Part shown: in pieces, positions 22,701 through 35,634 of the stretch | Layout: each line of letters begins with the position of its first letter | Numbering within the stretch: the first letter of the stretch is position 1 | NCBI RefSeq assembly: GCF_025698545.1 | Contig: NC_068576.1 | Coordinates: 53,726,390 to 53,790,389 of the forward strand | Direction: 5' to 3' | DNA: 64,000 nt | DNA from: Gossypium raimondii | Lineage: Eukaryota; Streptophyta; Magnoliopsida; Malvales; Malvaceae | Position numbers and translations under genes: made by a program | Notes under the pieces: generated by a model | Database searches by the model: none | The model's input: only the letters and a program-made list of their open reading frames with translations | Told to the model about the DNA's origin: nothing

Positions 22701-25700
22701 ATGGCTTTCTCTCTTCTTTCTCTTCCCAAATTTCTCCCTCCTCACCCCAGTTATACCTCTTTAAAAGGCCACCGCCATCACCGGCACCGCGGTGTCCATT
22801 TTAAGCCTCTTCGTCTTCCTTCTCTCCGCCGCCTTCCGGCTATCGGCCCCGACGGGAAGTATTATCCGACTCCCTCCGACGAAGACCCTCCCGAAGCTCC
22901 CGAGGATTCCATGCACGGCGTGGACAAGTTTCAGCAAATTCACCGCCAAGCTGCTCGTGCCCGCAAGCTCCAAGAAGAAGACTTCAACAAGCACAAGTCA
23001 AATTACCTTTCTGCCATTGCTGACGTGGACGAAGACGAATTGAGTAAAGAGAAAACGGGAAACGACGACGGGGATGATTTGTTCGGTGAAATCGATAAAG
23101 CCATTGCCATGAAACGGCAAGAGATGGTCAAGCAAGGTTTGTTAGAACAAGCCCCTAAAAAGGCGGAAGCCATTGATGAGCTGGACCCTGATGAAGTCGT
23201 TGACTTGGAAGAAATTGACAAATTACGAGGTTTGACTGTTGCTTCTGATTCGGACGAGGGAGAAAATGAAGATTCAGATGATGAAGATTCTTCGAAATTC
23301 GATGTCGGTTTGAGTGACTCTGAAGGTAAAGAAAGAGGTAATGATAAATTTAATTTGTTGGATCCATCATTTGATTTAGATTTAGATAGTTTTGGAAAGA
23401 GTAAGGTTAGAATTGTGGAACCTAAGTTTAAAATGAGTTTAGCTGAGCTTTTAGATGAAAGTAAAGTGGTGCCAGTTTCGGTTTACGGGGATATAGAGGT
23501 TGAGATAACAGGGATACAACATGATTCTAGGTTGGTTAGTGCTGGAGATTTGTTTGTTTGCTGTGTTGGGAGAAAAACGGATGGGCATTTGTATTTGAGT
23601 GAAGCTGATAAGAGAGGAGCTGTTGCTGTTGTAGCGAGTAAAGAGATTGATATTGAGGATACCTTGGGATGCAAGGCATTGGTTATTGTTGAGGATACTA
23701 ATTCAGTTTTGCCTGCATTAGCTGCATCGTTTTATAGGCACCCTTCAAGGAATATGGCTGTTATTGGGATCACTGGGACCAATGGCAAAACAACCACGTC
23801 TTATTTGATAAAAGGGATGTATGAGGCTATGGGTTTGAGGACTGGGATGCTAAGCACGGTTGCTTACTATATACATGGTGATAATAAGTTGGAATCGCCA
23901 AATACGACCCCTGATGCTGTTTTGGTTCAGAATTTGATGGCTAAGATGTTGCATAATGGAACTGAGGCTGTTGTTATGGAGGCTTCTTCCCATGGACTAG
24001 CTTTAGGGAGGTGTAATGAGGTTGATTTTGATATTGCAGTGTTCACCAATTTGACTAGGCATTTAGATTTTCATGGGACTGAGGAGGAGTATAGGGATGC
24101 TAAAGCAAAGTTGTTTGCAAGGATGGTGGACCCTGAGAGGCACAGGAAAGTTGTTAACATTGATGATCCTCATGCACCTTTTTTTGTTGCACAAGGTAAC
24201 CCTGAAGTTCCTGTGGTGACATTTGCAATGGAGAATAAGAATGCAGATGTTCATCCCCTGAAGTTTGAGTTGTCACTATTTGAGACACAGGTCTTGGTTA
24301 ATACACCTCATGGGATATTGGAGATTTCGTCAGGTTTGCTCGGAAGGCATAATATCTATAATATTCTTGCGTCTGTGGCTGTTGGAATTGCTGTTGGGGC
24401 ACCCTTGGAGGATATTGTTAGAGGGATTGAAGAGGTTGACGCTGTTCCTGGCAGGTGTGAGTTAATAGACGAGGAGCAGGCATTTGGAGTCATTGTGGAC
24501 TATGCTCACACACCTGATGCCTTATCTAGACTGCTTGATTCTGCAAGAGAGCTTGGACCAAAGAGGATTATTACTGGTATGCTTGTTGCTTATGTTTTTC
24601 CTTAAGAAAACCGTACTTCCTCTAAGTCATTACCATTTTTTACCCTCTCCCCCTCTTTTCAACCTATTAATAAGATCGTCCTACATGAAGTTATCGGTTG
24701 TCCTGGGGAGAGTGACCGAGGAAAGAGACCAATGATGGCAAAAATCGCAACAGATAAAAGTGAAGTGACAATGCTGACATCTGATAATCCGAAGAGTGAA
24801 GATCCATGTAAGTATAAGAAAATGGTATAATTATCATGAGCTGCATTGGCAGTTGCTTAGAAATGCAAACCTACTTACTTACATGTTTCATCTTTTGATC
24901 AGTGGACATCTTGGATGACATGTTAGCTGGCGTGGGGTGGACAATGCAAGATTATTTGAAATATGGAGAAAATGATTACTATCCTCCTCTCCCAAATGGT
25001 CATCGACTTTTTCTGCATGATATTAGGCGGGTAGCAGTACGTTGTGCTGTTGCTATGGGAGAAGAAGGCGATATGGTTGTAAGTTTCTTGAAGTGAATTG
25101 GTTTGCTTCTATATTCCAATAATCTAGAAAACCTAAATCTTCATGAGTATAGTCATATGTTTTTGTAAATGAGTGTTTTACTATTCTACAATTGACCTAA
25201 TGTAACTGCAGTGCTCACAGCCTCACACACCACAAATGAGTTGCCCTACCTACATATATATAATTTGTTGAAAATTTAAATTAGTTAATGCTCATAGGTT
25301 TCTTGTGTTAATCATGTAATTTATGCCTTTCCTTTATCATGCCCTTCTCTGCTTGTACTAGTTGATATGTATATTTGCTAAAATGATGCTGTGTGTTGCA
25401 GGTGATTGCTGGCAAAGGCCATGAAACATATCAAATTGAAGGTGACAAAAAAGAGTTCTTTGATGACCGCGAGGAATGCCGGGAAGCATTGCAATATGTT
25501 GATGAACTCCATCAAGCAGGAATAGACACCAGCGAATTCCCATGGCGGTAGGTTTATTCTCTATTACTTATGCTTAATTAACGAAGAATACTTCTGTTTT
25601 GATCAGTATGCCTTGTCCTGGACAATTTCCTATGTGGAAATGAGTTTCATGGTCGGCAAATTATAAGGATCATGTCTTTATTACATGTGATGCTGTGTAC

Positions 25701-25818
25701 AATGCAAGCTTACAGGAAATGGAAGAAAAGAATGGTATGACATGGTTTTATTTGATAAGGACTATAATACTAATGATTCTTCCTTTCCTATGTGAACAGG
25801 TTACCAGAGAGTCATTAA
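22701..25818 (+). CDS. MURE: Chloroplast MurE-like ligase (PEP-complex associated)
   Basis: Exons 22701-24576, 24691-24807, 24903-25078, 25402-25547 and 25800-25818 join in phase to 777 aa. The start region (MAFSLLSLPKFLPPHPSY) is Ser/Pro/basic-rich and acid-poor, as expected for a plastid transit peptide. An acidic linker of about 200 residues, absent from bacterial MurE (about 495 aa), includes DSDEGENEDSDDEDS. The Mur core follows: substrate domain (GIQHDSRLV, GDLFVC), P-loop GITGTNGKTTT with Lys near 363, NTTPDA, ASSHGL, and HLDFHGTEEEYRDAKAKLF with the lysine that is carbamylated in bacterial enzymes. The C-terminal domain has DYAHTPDAL and TSDNPKSEDP (DNPK at 657-660 where bacteria have DNPR), ending AGKGHETYQ and RLPESH. 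In Arabidopsis this protein supports plastid transcription and chloroplast development rather than wall synthesis; that role is from family knowledge. A plastid location is inferred. Confidence 0.95.
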
Positions 25819-26290
25819 TTTCCACGAGTGTACAGATAAATTGATGTCAATACTATGGCAGGGAATAGTACCCTTAGATCAAAATCCTGCACTTTGGTCC
25901 GTACTGAAAAACATGACACTGCTACAAATCTGGTGCAGGAACTCATATAGGCTGTTTGAGGGCATGAGTTTGCAGAGTCATTGCTAAAAAGAGAACAGTA
26001 AGAGCTCCACCGCGCAATCTTGTAATTTTGTATGTAGTTTCCTTGAAGTCTTGTAGGACTCCTTGTGAATGTTAGTTATGAGTTAGCCCTTTATTTTTTT
26101 CTTGATTTAAACTCTTTTTGTCCAGGTTTTGCCAGTTTTGATGTCATTTCAAAGACGGCTTCAAGGAAATGCGCCCTTTAACAGACATGAATGTACGCCG
26201 TTGTATGCCGAGTGACTATTTTTGTGTATATGTAAAATAACTATTCTGAAATTGTGAAATGATGACAGATTCTGTCAACTTGATGCCACA
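25819..26290 (+). other. MURE: Probable 3' UTR of the MurE gene
   Basis: The last exon holds only six codons before TAA and continues as non-coding sequence. T-rich, AATAAA-poor sequence follows, so the polyadenylation site was not fixed; the drop to intergenic repeat-like sequence is near 26280. Confidence 0.4.
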
Positions 26291-26754
26291 CTTTCTAAAT
26301 AGTGTTACGGATTGGATTGGTGCAACAGCATGTTCTTGTTTAATCTGATGGAATTAAAAAAAAAAAAAGCTCTAAAGGATAGGCTTCTTAATGATTTGAT
26401 GTTATTGTTGTTGCCAATGGTGAAGAGAAAGTAAATGATGGCATAACAAGTTTAATCTAATTGAGAGAAACCCGTCATTGTGATATATAGACGCATCTGT
26501 ACTACAGAACCAAAGCAAGCATGTTACGTTCACTTTCAGGGTTTGATATTGTTAGGATAACACTAGTTCATGCATTTGGAAGACCCCTACAGAAGTTACT
26601 GTTGGATATAAATACGTGTCTGTCTCACATCATGTGTTCATGTATTTAGAAGATTATATTGTTATATGCATCGGATATAAATGTAAGGATACAAAATCTG
26701 CTGTAAGCATGATGTTTTAGAGGAGGGACATTTGATGATTTGATCATCTAATAT

Positions 26755-27560
26755 TTTCCTTATTTGTCTACTATATAAGATGTCAATTTTACAAGTAAAC
26801 GTACTTATATTTTGTTATGTTAATGCAGTAATTCTCTTTTAAATTGGGATAATATAATTTTGAACTCTGAATTTGACAATTAAATTTACTTTGACATTTG
26901 TGTATTTTTTATTATTATCTATTTTAGCACATAAACTTAACGACTAGGTTTATTTTCATCTTTAAACTTGAAAATATAAATATTTTATGACGTAACACTT
27001 TGAGATTATGTCACATCATCACTTGAAAATTAAAAAAATTATATAAAGGTTCAGAGAATTACATGATACAATCTTAGAGTGTCACACAATGTTTTAATAA
27101 TCAAATTAGTGATTGAACCGGTCAGACCATTCTGATTCAGTCGGTTTGATCGGTTCAGATGTTAGACCAACAAAAATTAAAAATTTATAAAAAAAATAAA
27201 AATATATATTAAATTGGTTCAATCTATTCAACTACTGATTTATGTCCTGGTTTTCAATTTTTACCATTTTCAAGCCATTTTTATTCAATTAATTCAATCT
27301 CTTTGTTTGGACTAATATGCCTGTTGATTCTCGATCCAATCGATTAATCTAAGCACGTTTCAAGAACACTAACCACATCATATCTTAACAGAATCCAAGT
27401 TTACAGACAAAAATCAACCTAACTTTAAAATTCAAGGACAAAAAATTATATTACTCATTCTAAGTTCTTAAGATAAACTTAATCTTTGTATTTATCATCT
27501 TTTAAATTGGATATGTAAATAGAGGCTTTAATTTGTTAAAAAGCTGAACATTTTATAAAA
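26755..27560 (+). repeat. Dispersed repeat copy A with TATA-like core (split by an insertion)
   Basis: CTACTATATAAGATG, then AAGTAAACGTACTTATATTTTG and TAATGCAGTAATTCTCTTT near 26768-26845, match the related sequence at 47448-47545. The match resumes at 27500-27560 (AATTGGATATGTAAATAGAGGC against the same words at 47597-47620). About 630 bp between the two blocks are extra in this copy. The partner (copy B) lacks them, so a later insertion is the simplest reading. Confidence 0.55.
27085..27375. mobile_element. Possible MITE inside dispersed repeat copy A
   Basis: GATTGAACCGGTCAGACC near the left and GATTCTCGATCCAATCGATT near the right resemble the ends of a widespread plant MITE family with ACCGG-rich termini. 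The inverted repeats are imperfect and no target duplication could be assigned. It lies inside the extra segment of dispersed repeat copy A. Confidence 0.3.
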
Positions 27561-30008
27561 CACAAGATTTTATTTTATTTTCTTTTGAAATTATAAAATA
27601 TAAAATTACTAAAACAACAAAGTATTATAGTAGGAAAAGAATAGATACTTGAAATGCACGGATTCATCAATGTATTCTTTATCCTATCTTTTTCATCTAA
27701 TTTATTTATGTTCGGTATAGGATAAGAAGACAATTAAAAATCCTTTATTTTTCAATCCAATCACTCTTTTGATTTTGAACGCTCTTTTGATTTTGGAAAA
27801 GATACAATTTCTTTATCAATATATTTCTTCTTCTACATATCAAGGGAACGACTAATAATTAGGACTCATAAAAATTAACAAATTACTCATGAGAAAATCT
27901 TTACCACATTAGGCAATAATTTATTTTAATGTTTAATTAGATCAGATAATCACTCAAATTGAGAACCAAAGCTTGTATCTAGAATGAACTTAGATAAATG
28001 GTTGTACAAGTTAAAATGAATCTAAACAATCATTTATTCAAGTTTATTATACATGCAAAATAAAAAAATAAAAATCCCTAATTTTTAATTTTTGAAGAAA
28101 TGTATTTTATGACACTTGTCAATATTCATTAGTTGTCAATTCAAAATTTAATCGTGTTAATTAAATACCAATAAAAATATTAACTTGACTCATGGTTTCT
28201 AAATTTAAGTACCAATTAAATAAAGAAAAAATTAAATACAAAATATGTAAAAGTTGCTAAGTTAAAAGCGTCAGGATATATTAATCTTTTTAATTTTGCA
28301 AGTAAACCATTAATTCTAAAACAACAGAGAAGTACTTTTACATGCTTTGCCATCCCAAAATCAGTCATTTTGTTAATCTATTATACCACCTGTTACATGA
28401 GCAAATTGTAGTGAATACTATATTGTGTATTGTTTTATCTTCAGATAATACGTATCAGTGTTAACATGTTTGTGTATCAATTTAAGTTTATCGTTGTTTT
28501 TATTTATTTTTCACACATATATATTTATAGTTTCTTTATAAATTATACATTTAAATATTTTTCATTTATATCTTAATAAATTATATATTATTTTAATAAA
28601 ATAAATTATTTATTATATATACATGTAAATATATCTAAACTAGCTTTCTTATCATGCCATGCACAAGCTAGTTTTATATATAAATTAAAATATATTATTT
28701 AAAAAATAAAAATAAGTAATATTGTGAAAAATAAATTTATATTATTTCATAAAAAATATATTTATTTTAATTTTAAACAATATTTTAACATACCGTAAAC
28801 ATATTGTAAAAACAATGTATTTAAATACTATATATTGTAATTTTTAAAATATTGTATGAATAGTGTGTAAAATTTTAAAACTATATTCTAAGGAAAAAAT
28901 CATTGTTTTTAAAGATTTTAATTCTATTATTTAAAATTATAATTTTTGTATTATATTACTAATCAAATTCTGTTTTAAGATTTTAAATTCAAATTTTAAA
29001 TTTAACTAAATATTTTAAAAATTAAACCAATTAGAAGTACCCAAAATACTCCTATTTTTAGGTCTCCCATTTTTAACCTAGGTATCCTCTAAGTTAATTT
29101 AATTGAAAATTCTAAAATATAACTATTATTTATGAAGTTTATAAAATTTTGAAAATGTTATAATTAGTTTTAAACATGTTATATAATTTTTAAAAATTTG
29201 AAACGTTATAAAGTTTTAATAAATTTTAAACAAATTATAAAGTTCTAATTTTTTAAAATATATTATAAAGCTTTTAAATAGATTTTTTAGAAATAAGAGT
29301 AAGCATTAAATAAACATACACATGCTTAATTGCAAACAATTTGCCCATAACCCATCACAAGAAATATATTTTCATAAGATAAGAAAATCCCAATTTTAGG
29401 ATCTAATGTCTAAGAGAAAAGTAATAAGATAATATAGTGTATTAGATAATTCAATTCAAGAATTGAGATATTTAATAAGAATGAACTATTCAAATAATAG
29501 CAGATAATTGCATTTGTTGGCTTCAACATAAAACTTAATTATGATTTATAATCATTACTACTTATCACATGAGCAAATTATCCATAATCCATCACCAGAG
29601 AGAAATTATTTTCTAAATTTCAATTTTATCACTATATTTTTCGATATGAGTTAAAATTATATTATAAAGAATTACTAACTGAATTGTATGTAAAATGGTA
29701 AACCACTAATGAACAAACCTTTTTGGATTTGAGTCCAATATTTGAACATTAGATCTTTAGTTGTTTTATATAAGAATAGTAAAAGACAAAGCACCGCCAT
29801 ATTAATATTCATTCTTTTGTTTTACAGAATTCTTTTAGTTAATTGAGTTAATATCGAATTGATAAAGAAACAATATAATACAAGAAAATATAATTGAACA
29901 ATTTATATATTATGATATATTAACAGCTAAATTTTGAGCTGATGAGTATCATGTTACTCCACAGATCATGAATCTATATACATATATATACACACTAATA
30001 CACATATA

Positions 30009-33000
30009 TCAATCAAAGGTGCAATGATCTTTCAAGACTTGGCGAGCAAGATCCATTGCTCCACATTTTCTATAGATTAAATGCAAATTGAAAGCTGCCT
30101 CCCTGCGAAGGTCACAATACCCATCTTTTTTGTGGTTCTCTACCGCATGATCCCAGTTCTCATTGGGGAGTTTTGGGATTGGATGATCCTTCTCCTTCAT
30201 CGCTAACACCTTTTCATAGTATGAAACTGCCAGGGTCACCAGTCCGACATGATGACATGCCCGTCCGATATTATACAGTGCTTCCTGCACAATGTTGTGT
30301 CAGCAGAGGCATTTCTTTTGCATCCAACCAATTGAATCACAAGAATTAGTAAAAGAGCAAAATAGATAAACTGACTAACTGAAGTAATCCATGGACATAC
30401 TCATTTCGATGACTGAATTCCAAAACATTCCTTTGAACAAGTTTTATTTATAATAGGAAAATGCAAGATAAAGTATGAGAAGAAAACCAAACCTGGCTGT
30501 TCTCACAAAGACGAAGGTTGTTGTAGAGGAAAGCTAAACCTTGTGCAATACACTGATGCTTGTTTTGGAGTCTAAGTCCAAGGGTTAAATTGATCAATGC
30601 AGTCCCTATAAGGTAAAATGAAAATTTTCACATCAACAAGACGTGATAAGATGTTTTTATATAAGCATCCTAGGGGAACTACCAAAAGAGAGAAGAAAAT
30701 ATACCAACACACAAATTAATTAAAGGATTCTCTGGCAACAACTTATAAGCTTCAAGGTATTCTCGAGCAGCATCTTGGTGATGACTAAGCACGGTAAACT
30801 GATGGCCAGAAATGACAATAGGTGGTATGCAATCTTTGTGTTTGCTACGGAAAAAACGTAAAAACTTACAATGCCTTGAATAACATTTTCCCGATCTAAG
30901 ACAGTAGAAGTAAACCGAAATTAGTAACTAGAGTATTCAGAAAGACCAATATGTGCACAAGTCAAGATGACAATAAAAGCAAAACATATGATGCCACATG
31001 ATAAATACAAATTATATTCAAGTGATGCTTAGCAACTAAAAGTTATGACCAGGTATGCTTATAAGCTTCAAAAAGTGGTCCAAGATCATTTGAATGTCCC
31101 TTTTACTATGACTAGTTTGATAGCAAAAGTCGCAAGCTATGTTACTCAAAACTTTCTATAACATATATATTACAGTTATTTCAAACAAAAACAACAGCTA
31201 ACCTAGCACAGATAGCAACTCAGCAATATGCTACTGCGCATGCAAGTGAATGGAAAGTGTGATGTAGAATATTAGTAAATGGTTTAGAAATAACAATACT
31301 CAACTTTATTTAAGATATTTTAAGGTTTTTCCACAACCAGAATTCAGAACCATAAATGGCGTTCTCACTTCTCATAGACAAATAATTTATTGTTAAATTT
31401 ACAGTACTATAATTCAATTTAAATTTTCTTTTCAACTCGTCTTTTCCTAATATTTGGGATTACTATTTTTGAGCAAAATTAATTAACCTAAGAAACCCCA
31501 CACCTGTTAAATTAGAAAATAAGAATTAACCTCCAACTTCATAATATTACGGGATCTATGATATGAATTTGAAATTTAAAGCAATACAAAAAAAAAGCAT
31601 TCCTGTAGCTAAATGTTAAGAAAATATTTGTTAAGAAAATAATTCAGTAACAATCAAGCATATAAATTGCTATTACTATTCCCTTAAATTATTTCATCAT
31701 TTTGTATGCTTGCCTAAGAGACTTCCACAACAATTTTAAATAACTGTTAAATCTGTCTCAAATTTCTAGAAAAGGTCCAAGATCTGATTAAAATTATATA
31801 AATGTTGCAAAATGTGCATATTATCTATAATTTCTTTTACCATATATAGAAATATATAAGTGCATACAATTTAAACCTTTCTCAACCAAGAAATTTTTCA
31901 TAATTTTCTCCTCCCAAGAAAGAACAATAAATCATAAAAATTGACAAAAAAACGTCCAAGAATGGAATAAACATAGGGGGATGAATACCTTGGAAGTACT
32001 TTGTAATAGCAGTTCCAAGCAGTAATACTGTAAGGGTGCTGCTGAACAATGTGCTTTATGCAGTCAAACCCATGCTTGGAATCCATGGTGTAGTATGCCA
32101 TTTCTGTAAAATAACATGAAGTTCAAAAATCTAAAATGATGAAGAAAACATGTAATGGGCCAAATCTAAAAGAATGAACACTAGGTAAAGTGAGGAATTA
32201 CGTGCTCCAAGTGATCGAAGCTGCTGCTGCTTCTCAACAGGGAAAAAGTTATGACCTGATTTTAATACAAGTTTGATAATATCCAATGCTTCATAATACC
32301 TTTCCAAAGATTCCAATGCCTTGCATAACTAATTAGCAGAAAGAACCTTTATTTAGTATGAAAAAAGAAAGAAAGAATAAAATATCTTCTATCTGTCTGA
32401 AAGATCCAAGGAAATAAAGGAATCATGTAAAAGAATTTATGGTCAAAAGAAATCCAAATTGTAACACTCAGCTTCAGAGTCATAAACTTTTCCTGAAGTG
32501 AGGAAAAAGATTTAAAATTCAAAGATATCAGAGAAAGAGAGAAATAAAAAGAAGTGCACTAACGTCTATGATAAGGTCTTGCTGCTCCTCATCTTTTAGA
32601 AGATTAACCAGAGGTGGTTCTTTAAAATGTTCTTCCTGCAGCAACAAACAATAAAATATATGTACAAGTAGGTAAGACTGATATCACAGTCTCGTTAGTT
32701 TAAAATTTTAAATTCTTGTTAAATAAATATACACATCAGGATTACCTCAGATTCATCATTGGCATCATCACTATGCCAATCAAGTCCGGCAGCAAGTGCA
32801 GCAGCTTTCTTTTCTTCCTTCAAAGCTGCTTTCTTTTGTAGCAGCTTTCTTGCTCTGGAAGCTTTCAACCTATCCTCCAACATCACTCTCAAAAAGTTAG
32901 TTCATCTCCACTGGAAGAGAAAGAAGGAACACATCCCCAAAACAACAGATTCCAGGAAAAGGATATACAATATATTCGGAGGGAAAGAAAAGGGGGGACT

Positions 33001-35591
33001 GCATGAGAATACTTTGATTGATGATTCGAAAAAAGAAACAAGAAATCTTTAAGTCATGTACTAATTTTAAATGAAAATAACACAAGCTTTGACACAAACC
33101 TTAATATCATTATCTTTGAAATAAGTTCCCTCAGAAGATTGTTTCATAATTCCAATATTTAGGATAAAAGGGTCAGTAGGAAATGACTGCAGTCTGACTC
33201 AATAGGACAAAAAGTTGTAGTATAATGGATTTCCTGTTCTGCCAAATGGAGAACCGAGGTTGAGTCAGAACTGCCCCTTCCTAAGAAAAGACGAAGTTAA
33301 GATCTAAAATACTCAAAACTGCTCCTGAAATTAGGTTAAATAAAATCTATTTAAATTGGTAGACTTTTTTTTCCATCTTTCCCCTTCATTTACTTTTTCC
33401 ATTTCATTGGATCTTAGTGTTAAGCAAGTTATATGCGGATGATTGAAGATACCATCCAAATGGAAGTATATAGAAATACTCGGCATGCCAAATTAAATAG
33501 GACTAAAAACAAACCAAGCATCTCGCAGTAAGTTTAATAGATGTCAAGGTCTTTTCTTATCTTTTTTTCTTTTTCAATTAAAGAAAAAACTTTCTTCTTG
33601 TATTTAGGCTCATTTAATAAAATAAAGAAGAAGCAAAGATTAATTAAGAGAAAGCTCTTCTCATTTAAACAAAATTGGAGCAAATTAGCTCAAGTCAACT
33701 TGGCACTTTGACAAATACTTACAAATTCAAATTGAATTAGAGCTTGAGTTCGATAAAAGCTCAAACAAGCAAGGCTAGAAAATGAAGGTAATCTGCTGAG
33801 CTCAACCACTAGCAGTCCTAATAACCAAGAATAGTTCCATTGTTTAACTTGCATGTTGTTAAAGACTTAAGATCTAACATCTATAAGAAAGAACATCAAG
33901 ATATCTTTTTCCCCCAATCTCATTAGGCAAAATAAGTACCACCAAAAATAGCAAGCGAGATATGCAATTTTATGAAAAACAATAATTCTATAGGCCACCC
34001 ATTAATACATAGGAATATTTATGAAAGTATAAAAGTTTGGGTGGGGAGGTGCTCACACCAAGAATTGAAAATGAAATTCACTACTCACCTATCTGCTGCA
34101 GTTACCATTGGTCTTGACCCACAAAATACACCATCAGTTTGCCGATCATCAACTTTTTTGACTCTTTCAAATAGATCACTATCTCTTAGGCGGCGCCTAA
34201 CTTTTATCTGACCAAGAATATCCAGTAAATGAGAAAGCCGGAACACATGGATTTCTTTTAAAGACAAAGAAACAGGAATTTAGATCTTAGATTATACATC
34301 CAATGTGCTCAGATCACTACACACGATGGATGTCCCTCACAACTTTTCATGCCTTGGAGTACCCGTAAGTGACAGATACCCTCAACAAAAATGGATATGG
34401 ATCCTCCACAAGTAAAGTCATAGACATGTTTGAAGTTACCCATGTTAGATATATGCACACATCAAACATGCACCCTAAGTCTCAACACCAAAGCTCCAGA
34501 GTACTAACTTAGAAGTGCTTTAATAGGAGGAGCTGATATATACTCTAGTATGTGCCATTTGGTATTGTGAAGTGTATTACACTTCAAAGAATATACCAGG
34601 GAAGCGAAATGAACACATACCCTAGAAGATTCAAATTTAGACTGTAAACATGTTTAGGCAGTAGATATGTACAAATCAGAGTTATACACACATTGATTCC
34701 AAAGTACTCTTGAATGTGAACATCAAGTCAAACTAATTTTTGGTGATTCAGGGCTAGAATCTGGATGTATTGTGGATCTCCATATTAAGTTTTGGTCAAA
34801 AGAGATTCTAGAAAATGGTACAAGATTTAGAAAAGACTTCTCATTACCTTTATCCCAAGAGATTCAATATAAAGGGACTCTTGTACCAACGGAAGAATGG
34901 TATTGACAAAATCCTCCATCATCCCTTTAGCTCTATAAATGTTGCATAGCTTCAATTTTATTTTCCCATTGAGCCACCACGATTTAGATGTATCAGAATT
35001 CTTGTTAATATTCTGTAAATCTACATGCCACAAATTAAAGAGAAAGGATTATTATGGATTGCCCTACGCGCTAAGGATGAGAAAAATCATGAGAAAATTT
35101 ACCAAAACTTTGGGGAGGAGAAAGCAAAGAAATGGCTTCATCTTCTTTAGAATCTTCAATAAGCAGGGAAGCCAAATTTAAACGAGCATCGACGTTGTTC
35201 TCTAGTCGTTCCAGAGCTGAATCACATCCATTATCAACCATTAAAAAGAGAGAACTTGAGTGCAAAAATGAACTTGCTAGTAAAGAGATGTTCCAATAGG
35301 CAGCTCATTAAGACTATCATCAGGCTTTATGATGATATTCCCACATGCAGAAGGCAAGTATTTTTTCTAAAAAATTCACTTACTCTACCATGGAATTGAT
35401 GAAGCAATTATTGATTTAAATCATATGTTTAGAATCAAATGTAATCAATCATCATCCTTAGTATTGTTTTCATATTTTGTCTCAAGACCCGTGTAAATAA
35501 GGTTCCTCTGTGCTCTTTCTCAAGAAGTCAAGAGCATCAACAACATAGCCCTTTGGGTATTTCTCTGGTGGCAGTAGATCAAGGCTGAAAC

Positions 35592-35634
<43 letters not shown>

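Larger units (their letters stand above)
26291..30000. other. 3.7-kb AT-rich intergenic region between two convergent genes
   Basis: No gene is seen. It includes one copy of a dispersed repeat (26755-27560, listed separately), a possible MITE within it, and very AT-rich DNA from 28400 to 29300 with runs of TATTT/AAATA. The MurE and TFIIIC genes converge on this interval. Confidence 0.5.

Noticed and set aside
22761..23674. Minus-strand frames opposite the MurE first exon
   Set aside because: They are antisense to a conserved coding exon; composition follows the complement of the MurE codons.
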